NCBI RefSeq assembly: GCF_030817215.1
Contig: NZ_JAUSZA010000001.1
Location: 2,516,501 to 2,580,500 of the forward strand
Direction of reading: 5' to 3'
DNA from: Paenibacillus sp. V4I3
GTDB lineage: Bacteria > Bacillota > Bacilli > Paenibacillales > NBRC-103111
Length of the DNA stretch: 64,000 bases
Within the stretch, counting starts at the first letter, position 1; the number at the start of each line of letters is the position of its first letter. Under the pieces are notes generated by a model. That model ran no database searches and had not been told where the DNA came from. It was given only the letters and a program-made list of their open reading frames with translations. The position numbers were made by a program, and so were the translations under genes. Shown here piece by piece: positions 33,723 through 42,938 of the stretch.

Positions 33723-36101
33723 ATGTTCAATAATCAAATGGGCGGTGGTGAGGATGAGGTGATAAGAAGGCTAGGAGCGCGATTAAAAGCCGGTTTTCCA
33801 TTAATGAACGGAAGCCGTAGAATGCATTATAGAAAAATATGGGCTATTATTTTACTTATCACAGGCATTCCGGGTTTAATAACGGGTTTGCTCATTTATT
33901 GGTTTGTAGGTGGAAGAATCGAAAATGAAATGGTGTCGCTTCATAAAAACCAAATTGTCCGCCGTGCGGAAAGCATCAATAGTCAGTTTGATAATTTGGA
34001 ACTATTTTTGTCCCATTGGGCTTTTGATCCAAAGTTTGATTTCGCATTAAAGGAAGTTGATTTCTACCGTAATTTTCAAGTGACCAATGATATATCTAAA
34101 ACGCTTGTCATTATGCAAGGCTCATTGCCATTAATAGATAATATAGAGTTTTATGTAAACGGTTCCATTCCTGTTCTGTTTCGCCCGAATTTTAACCGCA
34201 TGGATCCGGATTCAATAGATTGGTTGAACACGATGGAGCTGATGAGAAAAGGTTCCTCCGTTTATTGGACCTTAATGCCTTCCCTGACGAGCTCGGGGAA
34301 CCCCGATTTAACCATTGTGCATAAAATGCCCGGTGGAGCTTCAGAGCCATTTGCCCTGCTGCGTGCCCATATAAACCATGATCAAGTGCTTAATTTGTTG
34401 AAAACGCTAACCCCCTATGAGGGGGGGGAAGCTTTTCTCATGCAGGAGGATGGAACCGTATTGGCATCGACCGGCAGTGGCGAAACTACCCCTCTAATGG
34501 AAGTGCTGAAGAAGTATGTAAAAACTTCTAAGGGCAAAAACCAGACCTCCTTTCTAATGGAATGGGATCATATAACCTATTCGGTGTCCTTTGGGGGATT
34601 GGACCGAATTGGAGCGCAGTGGATTTATGTATCAGCCGCCCCCATCAATGCGATTACAAAGCCGGTTGTTTTTCTGTCTAAGTTGATTATCATGATAAGC
34701 TGTACGGGACTGCTTCTCGCGCTCTTACTCGCAAGTATCGCCTCACGGAAAATTTATTCTCCGCTGGATCGGCTGGTAAGGCTGCTGACCAGTGGAACGC
34801 CATCGAATGGGAGGGAAGATGAGTTTACTTTGATTGAAAGGGAGTGGCAGCATTTAACCCGAGAGAGACTCGCCCTTCAAAGAAAGCTCCAAAACCAGCT
34901 CCCCCAGGTACAGCAAGGCTTTCTTTATCAATTAACGCAAGGCTATTTGTCTTCCTACTCCGAGGAAGAGCTTCGTGAGAGAATGAGACAGTATGGGTGG
35001 ATGGTTGATGAGCGAAGCTATCGGGTGCTTTTTATTCAGCTTACTGGAATGGCCCATGCCGGAAGGACGGGCAGATATTCCCTGGGTGACGAAGGGCTTG
35101 TTACGTTCGCAGCGGCGAATGTAGTAGAGGAAATGGCACGAGAGCAATTCGAAGAATGCCATGTCATCAACTTTCACGATTTAACGATGGGGCTGTTGCT
35201 CAGCATTCCGAGTGGAGAAGATATTTATTCCGACATCGATGAGTTGGGCAATACGTTGATCCAAGCAATTAATCGGATTCTGAAAATGAAAGTAACGCTA
35301 TCCGTCGGAAGAATAAGTGAGCAGGTAAAGCAGATTCCTCTGTTGTTTGAAGAAACCAAGCTTGCGCTTAGTTTCCGGAGCATTTACGACGAGAATCAAA
35401 TCATTGACCTTGAAGCGTTGAAGAGCAATGTTCAAGATCCAGGGTTTCAATATCCTTTTACATTGGAAAGAGAGATCATTCAAGCCATGCGAACAGGCAA
35501 GCTCGATGAGGCCGAGCAGCAGGTTCAAGCATTTCTTGAGGTTCTGGTACTGGAACGAGCCAAGGAACTTGATGTGCAGACCTGTGTTTTGAATTTATTA
35601 GGAAGTCTGGAGCATACCATTATGCAGGCCGGACTGAATCCCAATCAGCTATTTAAGTCGGTCAATCGCTTCGAGCAGCTATCGGTGATTCGGGAGCCAG
35701 AGCAGATCAAGCGTTGGTTTGTGGATAAAATCATTCATCCGTTCATGGCAGAAATGGAGCATCGTTCTGATTACAAGCTGAAAAAAGTAATCGAGCAAGC
35801 AATGACTTTTATTAACGCTAATTACATGAGGGATATTTCCTTGGATGATTGTGCAGAGCATTGCACAACCAATGTCTTCGTACTGAGTAGAACCTTCAAA
35901 CAAGTATCAGGGAAAAATTTTATTGATTATCTAACTGAACTGCGGATGAGCAAAGCAAAAGATCTCCTTCGTGAGTCTGAACAGAGAATCAATGATATCG
36001 CGGAGCAGGTAGGCTATCAGCACAGTTATTTTAATCGGTTATTTAAGAAATATGAGGGCGTGACACCTAGCCAGTATCGTGAAACCAGCCGTAATGCGTA
36101 A
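33723..36101 (+). CDS. Membrane-bound AraC-family sensor-regulator
   Basis: The 792-residue protein has two membrane segments (about 40-63 and 315-335) enclosing an extracellular sensor of about 250 residues (dCache-like). A cytoplasmic linker and a C-terminal AraC domain (about 685-790) follow, with FKQVSGKNFIDYL and GYQHSYFNRLFKKYEGVTPSQY. Such one-component regulators sit next to pectin and xylan uptake genes in Paenibacillus. It is a paralogue of the gene at 54983. The start is uncertain: ATG 33723 overlaps a TATAAT and lacks a good binding site, while GTG 33759 has GGTGGTGAGG upstream. It probably controls the surrounding rhamnogalacturonan genes. Confidence 0.87.
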   Translation: MFNNQMGGGEDEVIRRLGARLKAGFPLMNGSRRMHYRKIWAIILLITGIPGLITGLLIYWFVGGRIENEMVSLHKNQIVRRAESINSQFDNLELFLSHWAFDPKFDFALKEVDFYRNFQVTNDISKTLVIMQGSLPLIDNIEFYVNGSIPVLFRPNFNRMDPDSIDWLNTMELMRKGSSVYWTLMPSLTSSGNPDLTIVHKMPGGASEPFALLRAHINHDQVLNLLKTLTPYEGGEAFLMQEDGTVLASTGSGETTPLMEVLKKYVKTSKGKNQTSFLMEWDHITYSVSFGGLDRIGAQWIYVSAAPINAITKPVVFLSKLIIMISCTGLLLALLLASIASRKIYSPLDRLVRLLTSGTPSNGREDEFTLIEREWQHLTRERLALQRKLQNQLPQVQQGFLYQLTQGYLSSYSEEELRERMRQYGWMVDERSYRVLFIQLTGMAHAGRTGRYSLGDEGLVTFAAANVVEEMAREQFEECHVINFHDLTMGLLLSIPSGEDIYSDIDELGNTLIQAINRILKMKVTLSVGRISEQVKQIPLLFEETKLALSFRSIYDENQIIDLEALKSNVQDPGFQYPFTLEREIIQAMRTGKLDEAEQQVQAFLEVLVLERAKELDVQTCVLNLLGSLEHTIMQAGLNPNQLFKSVNRFEQLSVIREPEQIKRWFVDKIIHPFMAEMEHRSDYKLKKVIEQAMTFINANYMRDISLDDCAEHCTTNVFVLSRTFKQVSGKNFIDYLTELRMSKAKDLLRESEQRINDIAEQVGYQHSYFNRLFKKYEGVTPSQYRETSRNA

Positions 36102-36130
36102 GTCATCTATTTTCTAGGAGGTATGCAGCA

Positions 36131-36928
36131 ATGCCCAAAATCGTAATGACTTTCCCTGAAGGAAAGCATAAAGTTCTAACCATGAGTTATGATGACGGTA
36201 AATCAGCAGATACTAGGCTTGTTGAGCTTTTTAACAAACATTTTGTAAAAGGCACCTTTCATATTAATTCAGGCTTGATTGGCTTGGAGGACCGGTTATC
36301 TCAAGAGGAAGTCGCAGAACGATACCAAGGTCATGAGGTCTCCGCTCATACGGTAACCCATCCAACGCTAGCAAGGTGCCCCAAAGAACAAATAGTGGAT
36401 GAGATATTTCAAGACAGGATAAATTTAGAGCGAATTGTAGGCTATACAGTAAGAGGAATGTCTTATCCGAACGGTTCTTTTAATCAACAAATCAAAGAGA
36501 TGCTCCCTATTCTAGGCATAGAATACGCAAGAGTAGTTGAAAGCACCGGTAATTTCTCTATGCCAGATAATTTATATGAGTGGAAACCCACCTGCCACCA
36601 CAAAGCAAATCTAATGAAACTTGCAGAGGATTTCGTTAATTTGCAAAAGAAACAATATCTTTACATGATGTACGTATGGGGACATAGTTATGAGTTTGAT
36701 TTAGATGGAAATTGGGGAGTAATGGAGGAATTTTGTAAGTATATCGGCAAGAGGGAAGATATATGGTATGCAACCAATATCGAGATTGTTGATTATTTGA
36801 AAGCCTTTCATAACCTGAAATTTTCCGCATCAGGTCATCTAGTATTCAACCCTAATGCGTCTTCCGTCTGGCTTCGTGTCGATAATGACATCCGCGAAGT
36901 GAAAGGCGGAAGTCAACTTTTATTCTGA
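36131..36928 (+). CDS. Polysaccharide deacetylase family protein, no signal peptide
   Basis: A 265-residue NodB-homology protein. The metal-site pattern is visible: SYDDGKSADTRL (Asp21/Asp22) and HEVSAHTVTHPTL (His73 and His77). These enzymes remove acetyl groups from sugars using a divalent metal. Most are exported; this one starts directly with MPKIVMTFPEGKHKV and lacks a signal or membrane segment, so it is likely cytoplasmic. Its location after the AraC regulator and before GH42 suggests deacetylation of imported pectic oligosaccharides. AGGAGG lies 9 bases before ATG 36131. Confidence 0.82.
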   Translation: MPKIVMTFPEGKHKVLTMSYDDGKSADTRLVELFNKHFVKGTFHINSGLIGLEDRLSQEEVAERYQGHEVSAHTVTHPTLARCPKEQIVDEIFQDRINLERIVGYTVRGMSYPNGSFNQQIKEMLPILGIEYARVVESTGNFSMPDNLYEWKPTCHHKANLMKLAEDFVNLQKKQYLYMMYVWGHSYEFDLDGNWGVMEEFCKYIGKREDIWYATNIEIVDYLKAFHNLKFSASGHLVFNPNASSVWLRVDNDIREVKGGSQLLF

Positions 36929-36954
36929 TAGAATCAGGGTTTCTCTGACAAACG

Positions 36955-36983
36955 AATTGAGCTGCTGCAGCAGCTCAATTTTT
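36955..36983. terminator. Bidirectional terminator between deacetylase and GH42 genes
   Basis: AATTGAGCTGCTG followed at once by its exact complement gives a 26-bp perfect palindrome (36955-36980), then TTTTC on the plus strand. It serves convergent genes ending at 36928 and 36992. Confidence 0.75.
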
Positions 36984-36991
36984 CAGTTAGA

Positions 36992-38980
36992 TCACATAAA
37001 TCGGATTATGCGATATTCATATTTCCCAATTTCTAATTTCCCTGGCTTTATTCCGGTTTGCGCCAATAGATCATACCCCTCCTGAGGAATAGTGACGCTG
37101 CCACCTTTACCATCCATATTAATGATGACCCATAGGTGATAACCATCACCTTGCCTTGGAGCGACAATAGTGCCTACAGTGACATCTGTTCTAAGCCTTA
37201 CATGGGCATCAACGGCATAGTGGTCGATGAGTTTCTTTACCATCAGATCCCCCTCTTCACCCATTGGCATCGAACCGAGCATAACGATTTTTCCTTTACC
37301 GAGTTGATGCTCCGTAATAAAGGTTTTTCCTGGCGTTAACCCTTCCTCAAGGATCCCTATAGCTATGGCTTCCTTAGGTTCAAATACAGCACTCCACATC
37401 CCCAAAGGGGCGCTAACGCCAAATGCTTGTCCGATTGTACCTGTACCTTCCATTGGATACGTAAATAAGGTTTCGATACCTGCAAGATGCTCTAACTCGC
37501 CTAAAGCTGCATTTGTATGAATGGTATGGTTCTCTGTTCTGCCACCTGTAAGTGGACCAACCACCCAGATCCCGCCATTTTGGACGAAGGCTTGTGCCCG
37601 TTCTATATAATCGGATGATAAGTAATGAGTAAATGGCGTAAATAACAGTTTATACCCGTCAAGTTCCGCACCTTCTGGTATGACATCTCGATGAATGCCC
37701 ATGGATAAAATCCGCTCATAAAAGGCGCTTACCAGACCCCGATGATTTAATTTTCGATGAGGCTCTGTTTGCAAAAATGCTTTCGATCGGTCCGAATAAG
37801 TCATCGCTACTTCAGCTTGAGAAGGTCTCGATGAAAGGATGATGGATTCAATTTCCTTTCTCGCTTGTTCAACTTCGAGTACATTCTGGAATCCTACGGT
37901 CGGTTTCCCCCATGCACTAATCACCGATCCATGAGGTTGTTCACATCCAGTTCGCTGCTGTCTCCACAGCCAATAGCAAAAAGCCTCTGCTCCTAATGCA
38001 TATGCCGCCACAGCCTCGGCCTTTAAATATCCATTGGGGTGAGGCATGGCATAGCTTTCAAGTGATGCACTAAACGACGGACTTGTTTCCATAATCCAAA
38101 AATCTTTGCCTTTTTTAAAATTTCTCCACAAATCACAGTTGATTAAATAAGCGGGCGTATTATCGTAATTCGCATAAGTATCGAATGAAGCAAAGTCCAG
38201 GTTTTTAAACAATCGCTCATTATCTACATGAAAGGCAACACTGCTGTTATGGGTTATCGGTGCATCGGAATGCTGGCGGATGATATGAGCCTGTTCATCG
38301 GAAAACTCTGCAATTTTCTCCATGGAAAATAATTGGTACAGGGTACTTAATGAGGAATTATGCAAAAATGGCGCTGGTCCTGGCTGTGGGACTTGTTCAA
38401 ACTCCAGGTAATATTCACTCCAGATTTGCGTTCCCCATGCTTCATTTAATCGATCAATGGACCCATAACGATTTTGTAACCATTGGTGCCATAAGCTTTT
38501 ACATGTCTCACACATACACGCTGCTACATGTGCTTTAAATTCATTATCAATCTGCCAGCCAATAACACCTGACAAACTTCCAACCGCTTTTGCGATATGT
38601 TCTGTGATAATGGCTGCTCTTACTCGAAAGAACGCGTTATTCGTACAGACGTGCTGTCTGGAGCCATGACCCATTACTTTACCATTTCCGTCCACAAACA
38701 TACGCTCTGGATGGCCATGTGATAACCAAATCGGAGGTGTGGGAGTAGGGGTGCACATGACGGTTTCAATACCGTTCTCATATAGCTTATTGATTGTGTC
38801 TACAAAAAAACGGATATCGATGTTTCCTTGTTCCTGTTCTAACGTTGACCAAGCAAATTCTCCCATCCGAACGACATTTATTCCTGCTTCTTTCATTAAA
38901 CGGATATCTTGTTCAATAACTTGTTCATCATTCCAAAGCTCAGGATAATAAGCGGTTCCGTGGTATAATTTTTTGTCCAT
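36992..38980 (-). CDS. GH42 beta-galactosidase (YesZ-like)
   Basis: A 662-residue intracellular enzyme, the usual length for GH42. The TIM barrel starts YHGTAYYPELW; the acid/base Glu147 is in WQIDNEF and the nucleophile Glu298 in FWIMETSPS. Cys112 with Cys155, Cys157 and Cys160 match the zinc site of many GH42 members. The middle and C-terminal domains follow. Length and neighbourhood match B. subtilis YesZ, which removes galactose from rhamnogalacturonan side chains. GGAGAGAG precedes ATG 38980. It is divergent from the LplB/LplC importer at 39196, with about 215 bp shared for control. Confidence 0.94.
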   Translation of the reverse strand: MDKKLYHGTAYYPELWNDEQVIEQDIRLMKEAGINVVRMGEFAWSTLEQEQGNIDIRFFVDTINKLYENGIETVMCTPTPTPPIWLSHGHPERMFVDGNGKVMGHGSRQHVCTNNAFFRVRAAIITEHIAKAVGSLSGVIGWQIDNEFKAHVAACMCETCKSLWHQWLQNRYGSIDRLNEAWGTQIWSEYYLEFEQVPQPGPAPFLHNSSLSTLYQLFSMEKIAEFSDEQAHIIRQHSDAPITHNSSVAFHVDNERLFKNLDFASFDTYANYDNTPAYLINCDLWRNFKKGKDFWIMETSPSFSASLESYAMPHPNGYLKAEAVAAYALGAEAFCYWLWRQQRTGCEQPHGSVISAWGKPTVGFQNVLEVEQARKEIESIILSSRPSQAEVAMTYSDRSKAFLQTEPHRKLNHRGLVSAFYERILSMGIHRDVIPEGAELDGYKLLFTPFTHYLSSDYIERAQAFVQNGGIWVVGPLTGGRTENHTIHTNAALGELEHLAGIETLFTYPMEGTGTIGQAFGVSAPLGMWSAVFEPKEAIAIGILEEGLTPGKTFITEHQLGKGKIVMLGSMPMGEEGDLMVKKLIDHYAVDAHVRLRTDVTVGTIVAPRQGDGYHLWVIINMDGKGGSVTIPQEGYDLLAQTGIKPGKLEIGKYEYRIIRFM

Positions 38981-39195
38981 TTGACTCTCTCCATCCTTGT
39001 TGTTTTGATATTGACTATAATGAATCTTCCGTTTATAAACAATTGCATTTTTTTATTCGGATTGCACTTTTTTGCGGGGATCACCCTAATCTGTGTTGTT
39101 TGAGAAAATGAAGAGTTACAAAAATGTCTAATTGAAGTAAAACGCCGCAGGAGACACAATCAGGATACGAAGCGAAACGAATGAGGAGTGTAACT

Positions 39196-40152
39196 ATGGA
39201 GCATACGAACGTAAGCAAAACAGTCCCTATTAAGAACGCGACATCTTATGGCAGATTGATCAGGCGCCTTCAAAGGGACAAATGGATGTACTTGCTTCTT
39301 TTGCCTGGAGTGTTGTATTTTCTCATTTTTAAGTACGTTCCTATGTGGGGAGTAGTTCTTGCTTTCAAGAACTATCAGCCTTTCTTGGGTTTTATGAAGA
39401 GCGAATGGGTGGGCTTGGAACACTTCCGAAATTTCTTCCAAAATCCTGATTTTGTGAAATTGTTGCGCAATACATTACTCCTTTCCTTATATAATTTGAT
39501 ATTCTTCTTTCCGGCTCCGATTATTCTAGCTCTGATGCTAAATGAAATACGAATTGCACTTTATAAGAAAGCAATTCAAACGTTGATCTACATACCTCAC
39601 TTCATTTCTATGGTCATAGTAGCAAGTATCTCTTATGTTTTCTTGACAACAGAAGGTGGCGTTGTAAACGGGCTGCTGCAGCAGTATACAGGCCATAAAA
39701 TCAATTTTTTGGCGGATCCCGAGTGGTTTAGGCCTATCATTATTCTTCAAACGATTTGGAAAGAGTGTGGATTTGGAACGATCATTTTCTTAGCCGCACT
39801 GGCTGGGGTTGATGCGGAGCAATATGAAGCTGCGATTGTGGATGGTGCTAACCGCTGGCGCCAGCTTTGGCACATTACGTTGCCTGCTATTAAAAGCACA
39901 ATCATCATACTGTTGATTCTTAGAATGGGTGATGTGCTGGAAAACGGCTTCGAACAAATTTATTTGATGACAAACGCATTGAACCGCGATGTCGCAGATG
40001 TATTCGATACTTATGTGTACTTAATGGGTATTACCCAAGGAGCATTCAGCTACAGTACAGCAGTTGGTTTGTTTAAATCTTTGGTGGGAGTCTTCCTGGT
40101 ATTTACGAGTAACTATTTGGCCAGAAGATTTGGCCAATCCGGCATTTATTGA
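39196..40152 (+). CDS. Oligosaccharide ABC importer, LplB-type permease
   Basis: A 318-residue membrane protein of the LplB/YtcP-partner family, with six hydrophobic segments. It begins with the polar stretch VSKTVPIKNATSYGRLIRR, then YLLLLPGVLYFLIFKYVPMW, a family hallmark. The EAA loop is EAAIVDGANRWRQLWHI. ATG 39196 is supported by AGGAG at 39183-39187, 8 bases upstream; an in-frame ATG at 39181 overlaps that site. It pairs with the next permease and the binding protein at 41161. No ATPase gene is nearby. Confidence 0.91.
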   Translation: MEHTNVSKTVPIKNATSYGRLIRRLQRDKWMYLLLLPGVLYFLIFKYVPMWGVVLAFKNYQPFLGFMKSEWVGLEHFRNFFQNPDFVKLLRNTLLLSLYNLIFFFPAPIILALMLNEIRIALYKKAIQTLIYIPHFISMVIVASISYVFLTTEGGVVNGLLQQYTGHKINFLADPEWFRPIIILQTIWKECGFGTIIFLAALAGVDAEQYEAAIVDGANRWRQLWHITLPAIKSTIIILLILRMGDVLENGFEQIYLMTNALNRDVADVFDTYVYLMGITQGAFSYSTAVGLFKSLVGVFLVFTSNYLARRFGQSGIY

Positions 40153-40173
40153 GAAGAAGGGGGTTTGAATCTA

Positions 40174-41058
40174 TTGGTAAGACATAAAAAAAGCATCTCT
40201 GGCTTCCTATTCGACGGTTTTAATTATGCATTCTTAGGGATATTTGCATTATGTACGATATTGCCTTTCATTTACGTTATTGCGGGTTCGTTTGCATCTG
40301 ATGCAGAACTTACAGAGCGATCATTCTTTTTGATTCCCGAAACATTCTCTCTAGCAGGCTATACATTTATTTTCTCGACGGGTACGTTGTTTACAAGCAT
40401 TGGTGTAACAATCTACATCACGGTCGTAGGGACCTTAGTTAACCTTCTCTTTACCGTCACAATGGCATACCCGTTAGCCCGCCGGAATCTGTGGGGCAGA
40501 AATACGGTGTTGAATCTAGTTGTATTTTCTATGCTTTTCTCCGGCGGCATGATTCCCACCTATCTCGTAGTGAAAGGCTTGGGGTTGCTGGATTCCTTCT
40601 GGTCTTTAATGCTTCCAGGTGCAATAAGTGCATTTAACATGATTGTCGTGAAGAACTTCTTCCAAGAGCTCCCTCCGGCTTTGGAGGAATCGGCCAAAAT
40701 CGATGGTTGCACAGAGATCGGTGTGCTATGGCGAATTGTAATTCCATTATCTAAACCGGTTCTCGCTACGTTTGGGCTTTTCTACGCAGTCGGGCACTGG
40801 AATAGCTTTTTTTCTGCACTGCTGTACATCAACGATCCAACCAAATGGCCGCTGCAGGTTATGCTTAGACAAATTGTTTTGCTTTCCCAAGGAACGCTTG
40901 GCGATATGTCACAGTTGGATCCAAATTTCGTTCAGCCTCCGGATCAAACGGTCAAAATGGCAGTCATCGTAGTAGGCACACTTCCGATTCTGATGGTATA
41001 TCCGTTCCTACAGAAGCACTTTGCTAAAGGGGTATTAATCGGATCCATCAAGGGCTAA
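40174..41058 (+). CDS. Oligosaccharide ABC importer, LplC-type permease
   Basis: A 294-residue permease with six hydrophobic segments and the EAA-type loop ALEESAKIDGCTEIGVLWRI. The ending FLQKHFAKGVLIGSIKG is standard for LplC/YtcP proteins. A TTG start at 40174 gives a 10-base gap to AAGGGGG; TTG 40165, in the same frame, would be only one base away. It follows permease 1 by about 20 bp. Confidence 0.9.
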   Translation: MVRHKKSISGFLFDGFNYAFLGIFALCTILPFIYVIAGSFASDAELTERSFFLIPETFSLAGYTFIFSTGTLFTSIGVTIYITVVGTLVNLLFTVTMAYPLARRNLWGRNTVLNLVVFSMLFSGGMIPTYLVVKGLGLLDSFWSLMLPGAISAFNMIVVKNFFQELPPALEESAKIDGCTEIGVLWRIVIPLSKPVLATFGLFYAVGHWNSFFSALLYINDPTKWPLQVMLRQIVLLSQGTLGDMSQLDPNFVQPPDQTVKMAVIVVGTLPILMVYPFLQKHFAKGVLIGSIKG

Positions 41059-41160
41059 CCCAGTAGCTTTTCGCAATGCCGCAAGGTGATAGAGTAAGGC
41101 AGCGCGGATTTATTATAAGCTTGTACAATGAAGTTTAAAAACTAAGGGAGGCAAATTATC

Positions 41161-42738
41161 ATGAAAAAGAATAACAAAGGAATGAAGCGTTGGGCGTCTA
41201 GCATTATAATGACTACATTAGCTTTGTCTGTTACGGCATGCTCCTCAGGCAGCGGTGGAAACGAGAAGCCTTCCGCTTCAGCTCCAGGCATTTCTGGAAG
41301 TCCGGCGAAAGAAGCTCCAATCGATATCAGTATCATGGCACCTATATTTAAAACAACTTTTCCGAAGGATGATAGCCCTGTAGCGGCAGAGCTTGAGAAA
41401 TATACAAACGCTAATATTCACTTCGAATGGGCTCCAAACTCTTCCTACGGCGACAAATTTAACATCACGTTGGCATCAGGCAAGCTTCCTTCTATTATGG
41501 TTGCTACGGATAAAGGATCGAGCTTTATTAATGCGGCAAGAACAGGTGCTTTCTGGGAACTTGGACCTTATTTAAAAGATTATCCAAACCTTAGTAAAGC
41601 GAATCCTATCGTACTTAATAATACGACAATAGACGGCAAAATCTACGGAATATATCGCGGAAGAGCCCTGGGCAGAAACGCCATTGTATATCGTAAAGAT
41701 TGGCTTGAAAACGTAGGTATGAAGCCGCCGCAATCCATTGATGATTTTTATAACATGCTGAAAGCGTTCACTTTAAACGATCCGGACAAAAACGGGAAAA
41801 ACGATACCTATGGGATGGTTGTATCCAAATGGGCTGGAAGTTGGGCCGGTCCTCTTGATCAAATTTCCATTTGGTTCGGCGCTCCGAACAAATGGGGCGA
41901 TGATGCCAGCGGCAAGCTTCAACCTGCATTTTTAACCAAAGAATATTTGGATGCACTCAAATTCATGAAAAAGCTGTATGATGAAAAATTGATCAACCAA
42001 GATTTCGCTGTCTTTGACACAGCCAAATACAATGATCCTATTTTCAACAGCCAAGCTGGCGTCATCGTTGATGTTGCGGACTCTGCAGCGCGTAATGAGG
42101 AGAAAATCCATCTTGCTATGGAAAAGGCTGGTAAGGACGATAAGAATAAGCAATATATGGATGTTATCGGTTCAGTAAGCGGTCCGAAAGGGCTGCGAGC
42201 TTTACCAACCTCCGGTTATGCAGGTATGGTGGCCATCTCTAAATCGAGCGTGAAAACGGAAAAAGAGCTTCGCCAAGTTCTTTCATTCCTTGATAAAATG
42301 AACGATGAGAAAGCACAAATCCTTGCGAGTAACGGGATTGAAGGAAAGCACTACAATAAAGTTGAAGGCGGTATCGAGTCTAGCAAAGATGCGGCATTGA
42401 TGGAGTCCGAAGTGGAAGGCTTGAACCAGATACTGAACTTCCTTCCGGAAGATAAGTCGTTGCGCGTTGTACAGACACCGACACGGAAAAAGCAGGATCA
42501 GGTTCAAAAAGATAATGAGAAAATCGTTCTGGCTAACCCGGCTGAACCGTTAATCTCGAATGTATACACACAAAAAGGTCCGCAATTGGACAACATCATT
42601 AACGATGCACGTGTTAAATTTATTGTTGGTCAAATCGATGAAGCAGGCTTCAAAGCTGCGCTTGACCTTTGGAAGAAGAGTGGCGGCGACGATTATGTGA
42701 AAGAAATCAATGAACTTTACGTTAATATCAAAAAATAA
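41161..42738 (+). CDS. Oligosaccharide ABC importer, LplA-type binding lipoprotein
   Basis: A 525-residue lipoprotein with lipobox VTAC (Cys27) and the length typical of LplA-type binding proteins. Family pieces include FNITLASGKLPSIMVAT, FWELGPYLKDYPNL and YRKDWLENVGMKPPQSIDDF, plus an EF-hand-like DPDKNGKNDTYG loop that is common in this family. It probably binds pectin-derived oligosaccharides outside the membrane for the two upstream permeases. The start follows AAGGGAGG. A 102-bp gap separates it from permease 2. A large inverted repeat follows its stop codon. Confidence 0.92.
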   Translation: MKKNNKGMKRWASSIIMTTLALSVTACSSGSGGNEKPSASAPGISGSPAKEAPIDISIMAPIFKTTFPKDDSPVAAELEKYTNANIHFEWAPNSSYGDKFNITLASGKLPSIMVATDKGSSFINAARTGAFWELGPYLKDYPNLSKANPIVLNNTTIDGKIYGIYRGRALGRNAIVYRKDWLENVGMKPPQSIDDFYNMLKAFTLNDPDKNGKNDTYGMVVSKWAGSWAGPLDQISIWFGAPNKWGDDASGKLQPAFLTKEYLDALKFMKKLYDEKLINQDFAVFDTAKYNDPIFNSQAGVIVDVADSAARNEEKIHLAMEKAGKDDKNKQYMDVIGSVSGPKGLRALPTSGYAGMVAISKSSVKTEKELRQVLSFLDKMNDEKAQILASNGIEGKHYNKVEGGIESSKDAALMESEVEGLNQILNFLPEDKSLRVVQTPTRKKQDQVQKDNEKIVLANPAEPLISNVYTQKGPQLDNIINDARVKFIVGQIDEAGFKAALDLWKKSGGDDYVKEINELYVNIKK

Positions 42739-42775
42739 AGGATCTAAATAACAAGGAAGCTAGCTGCTTCGTCAA

Positions 42776-42852
42776 GTGCACCCCTTATAGTAGACATTGG
42801 ATAAACACCACTGGTGTTAAAACCGATGAGTGCTATAGGGGGTGCTCTTTTT
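42776..42852 (+). terminator. Long inverted repeat acting as terminator, with possible IS-end resemblance
   Basis: Two arms of about 35 bp pair with a few mismatches. The best outer block is GCACCCCTTATAG (42778-42790) with CTATAGGGGGTGC (42833-42845); an inner AACACCA/TGGTGTT pair (42804-42818) forms the tip. TCTTTTTA follows, so it can terminate the importer operon. Its unusual length and outer sequence also recall two insertion-sequence ends joined together, but no transposase is present. Confidence 0.65.
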
Positions 42853-42910
42853 AATGATGAAAACCTTCAATTAAAGTAGTGTTATGAATGGATAACACAG
42901 ATGAATGCTA

Positions 42911-42919
42911 TGATATAAT
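42911..42919 (+). promoter_or_regulatory. Extended -10 promoter of the lytS-like gene
   Basis: TGATATAAT combines the TGn extension with a perfect TATAAT at 42914-42919. The predicted start of transcription is only about 13 bases before the coding start, leaving a very short leader that still contains AGGAGG. Confidence 0.45.
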
Positions 42920-42938
42920 GGAACACAGGAGGGGTGAT

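Noticed and set aside
33691..33724. Promoter with TATAAT overlapping ATG 33723
   Set aside because: No -35 element at a proper distance and no TGn extension; kept only as a note on the uncertain start of the AraC gene.
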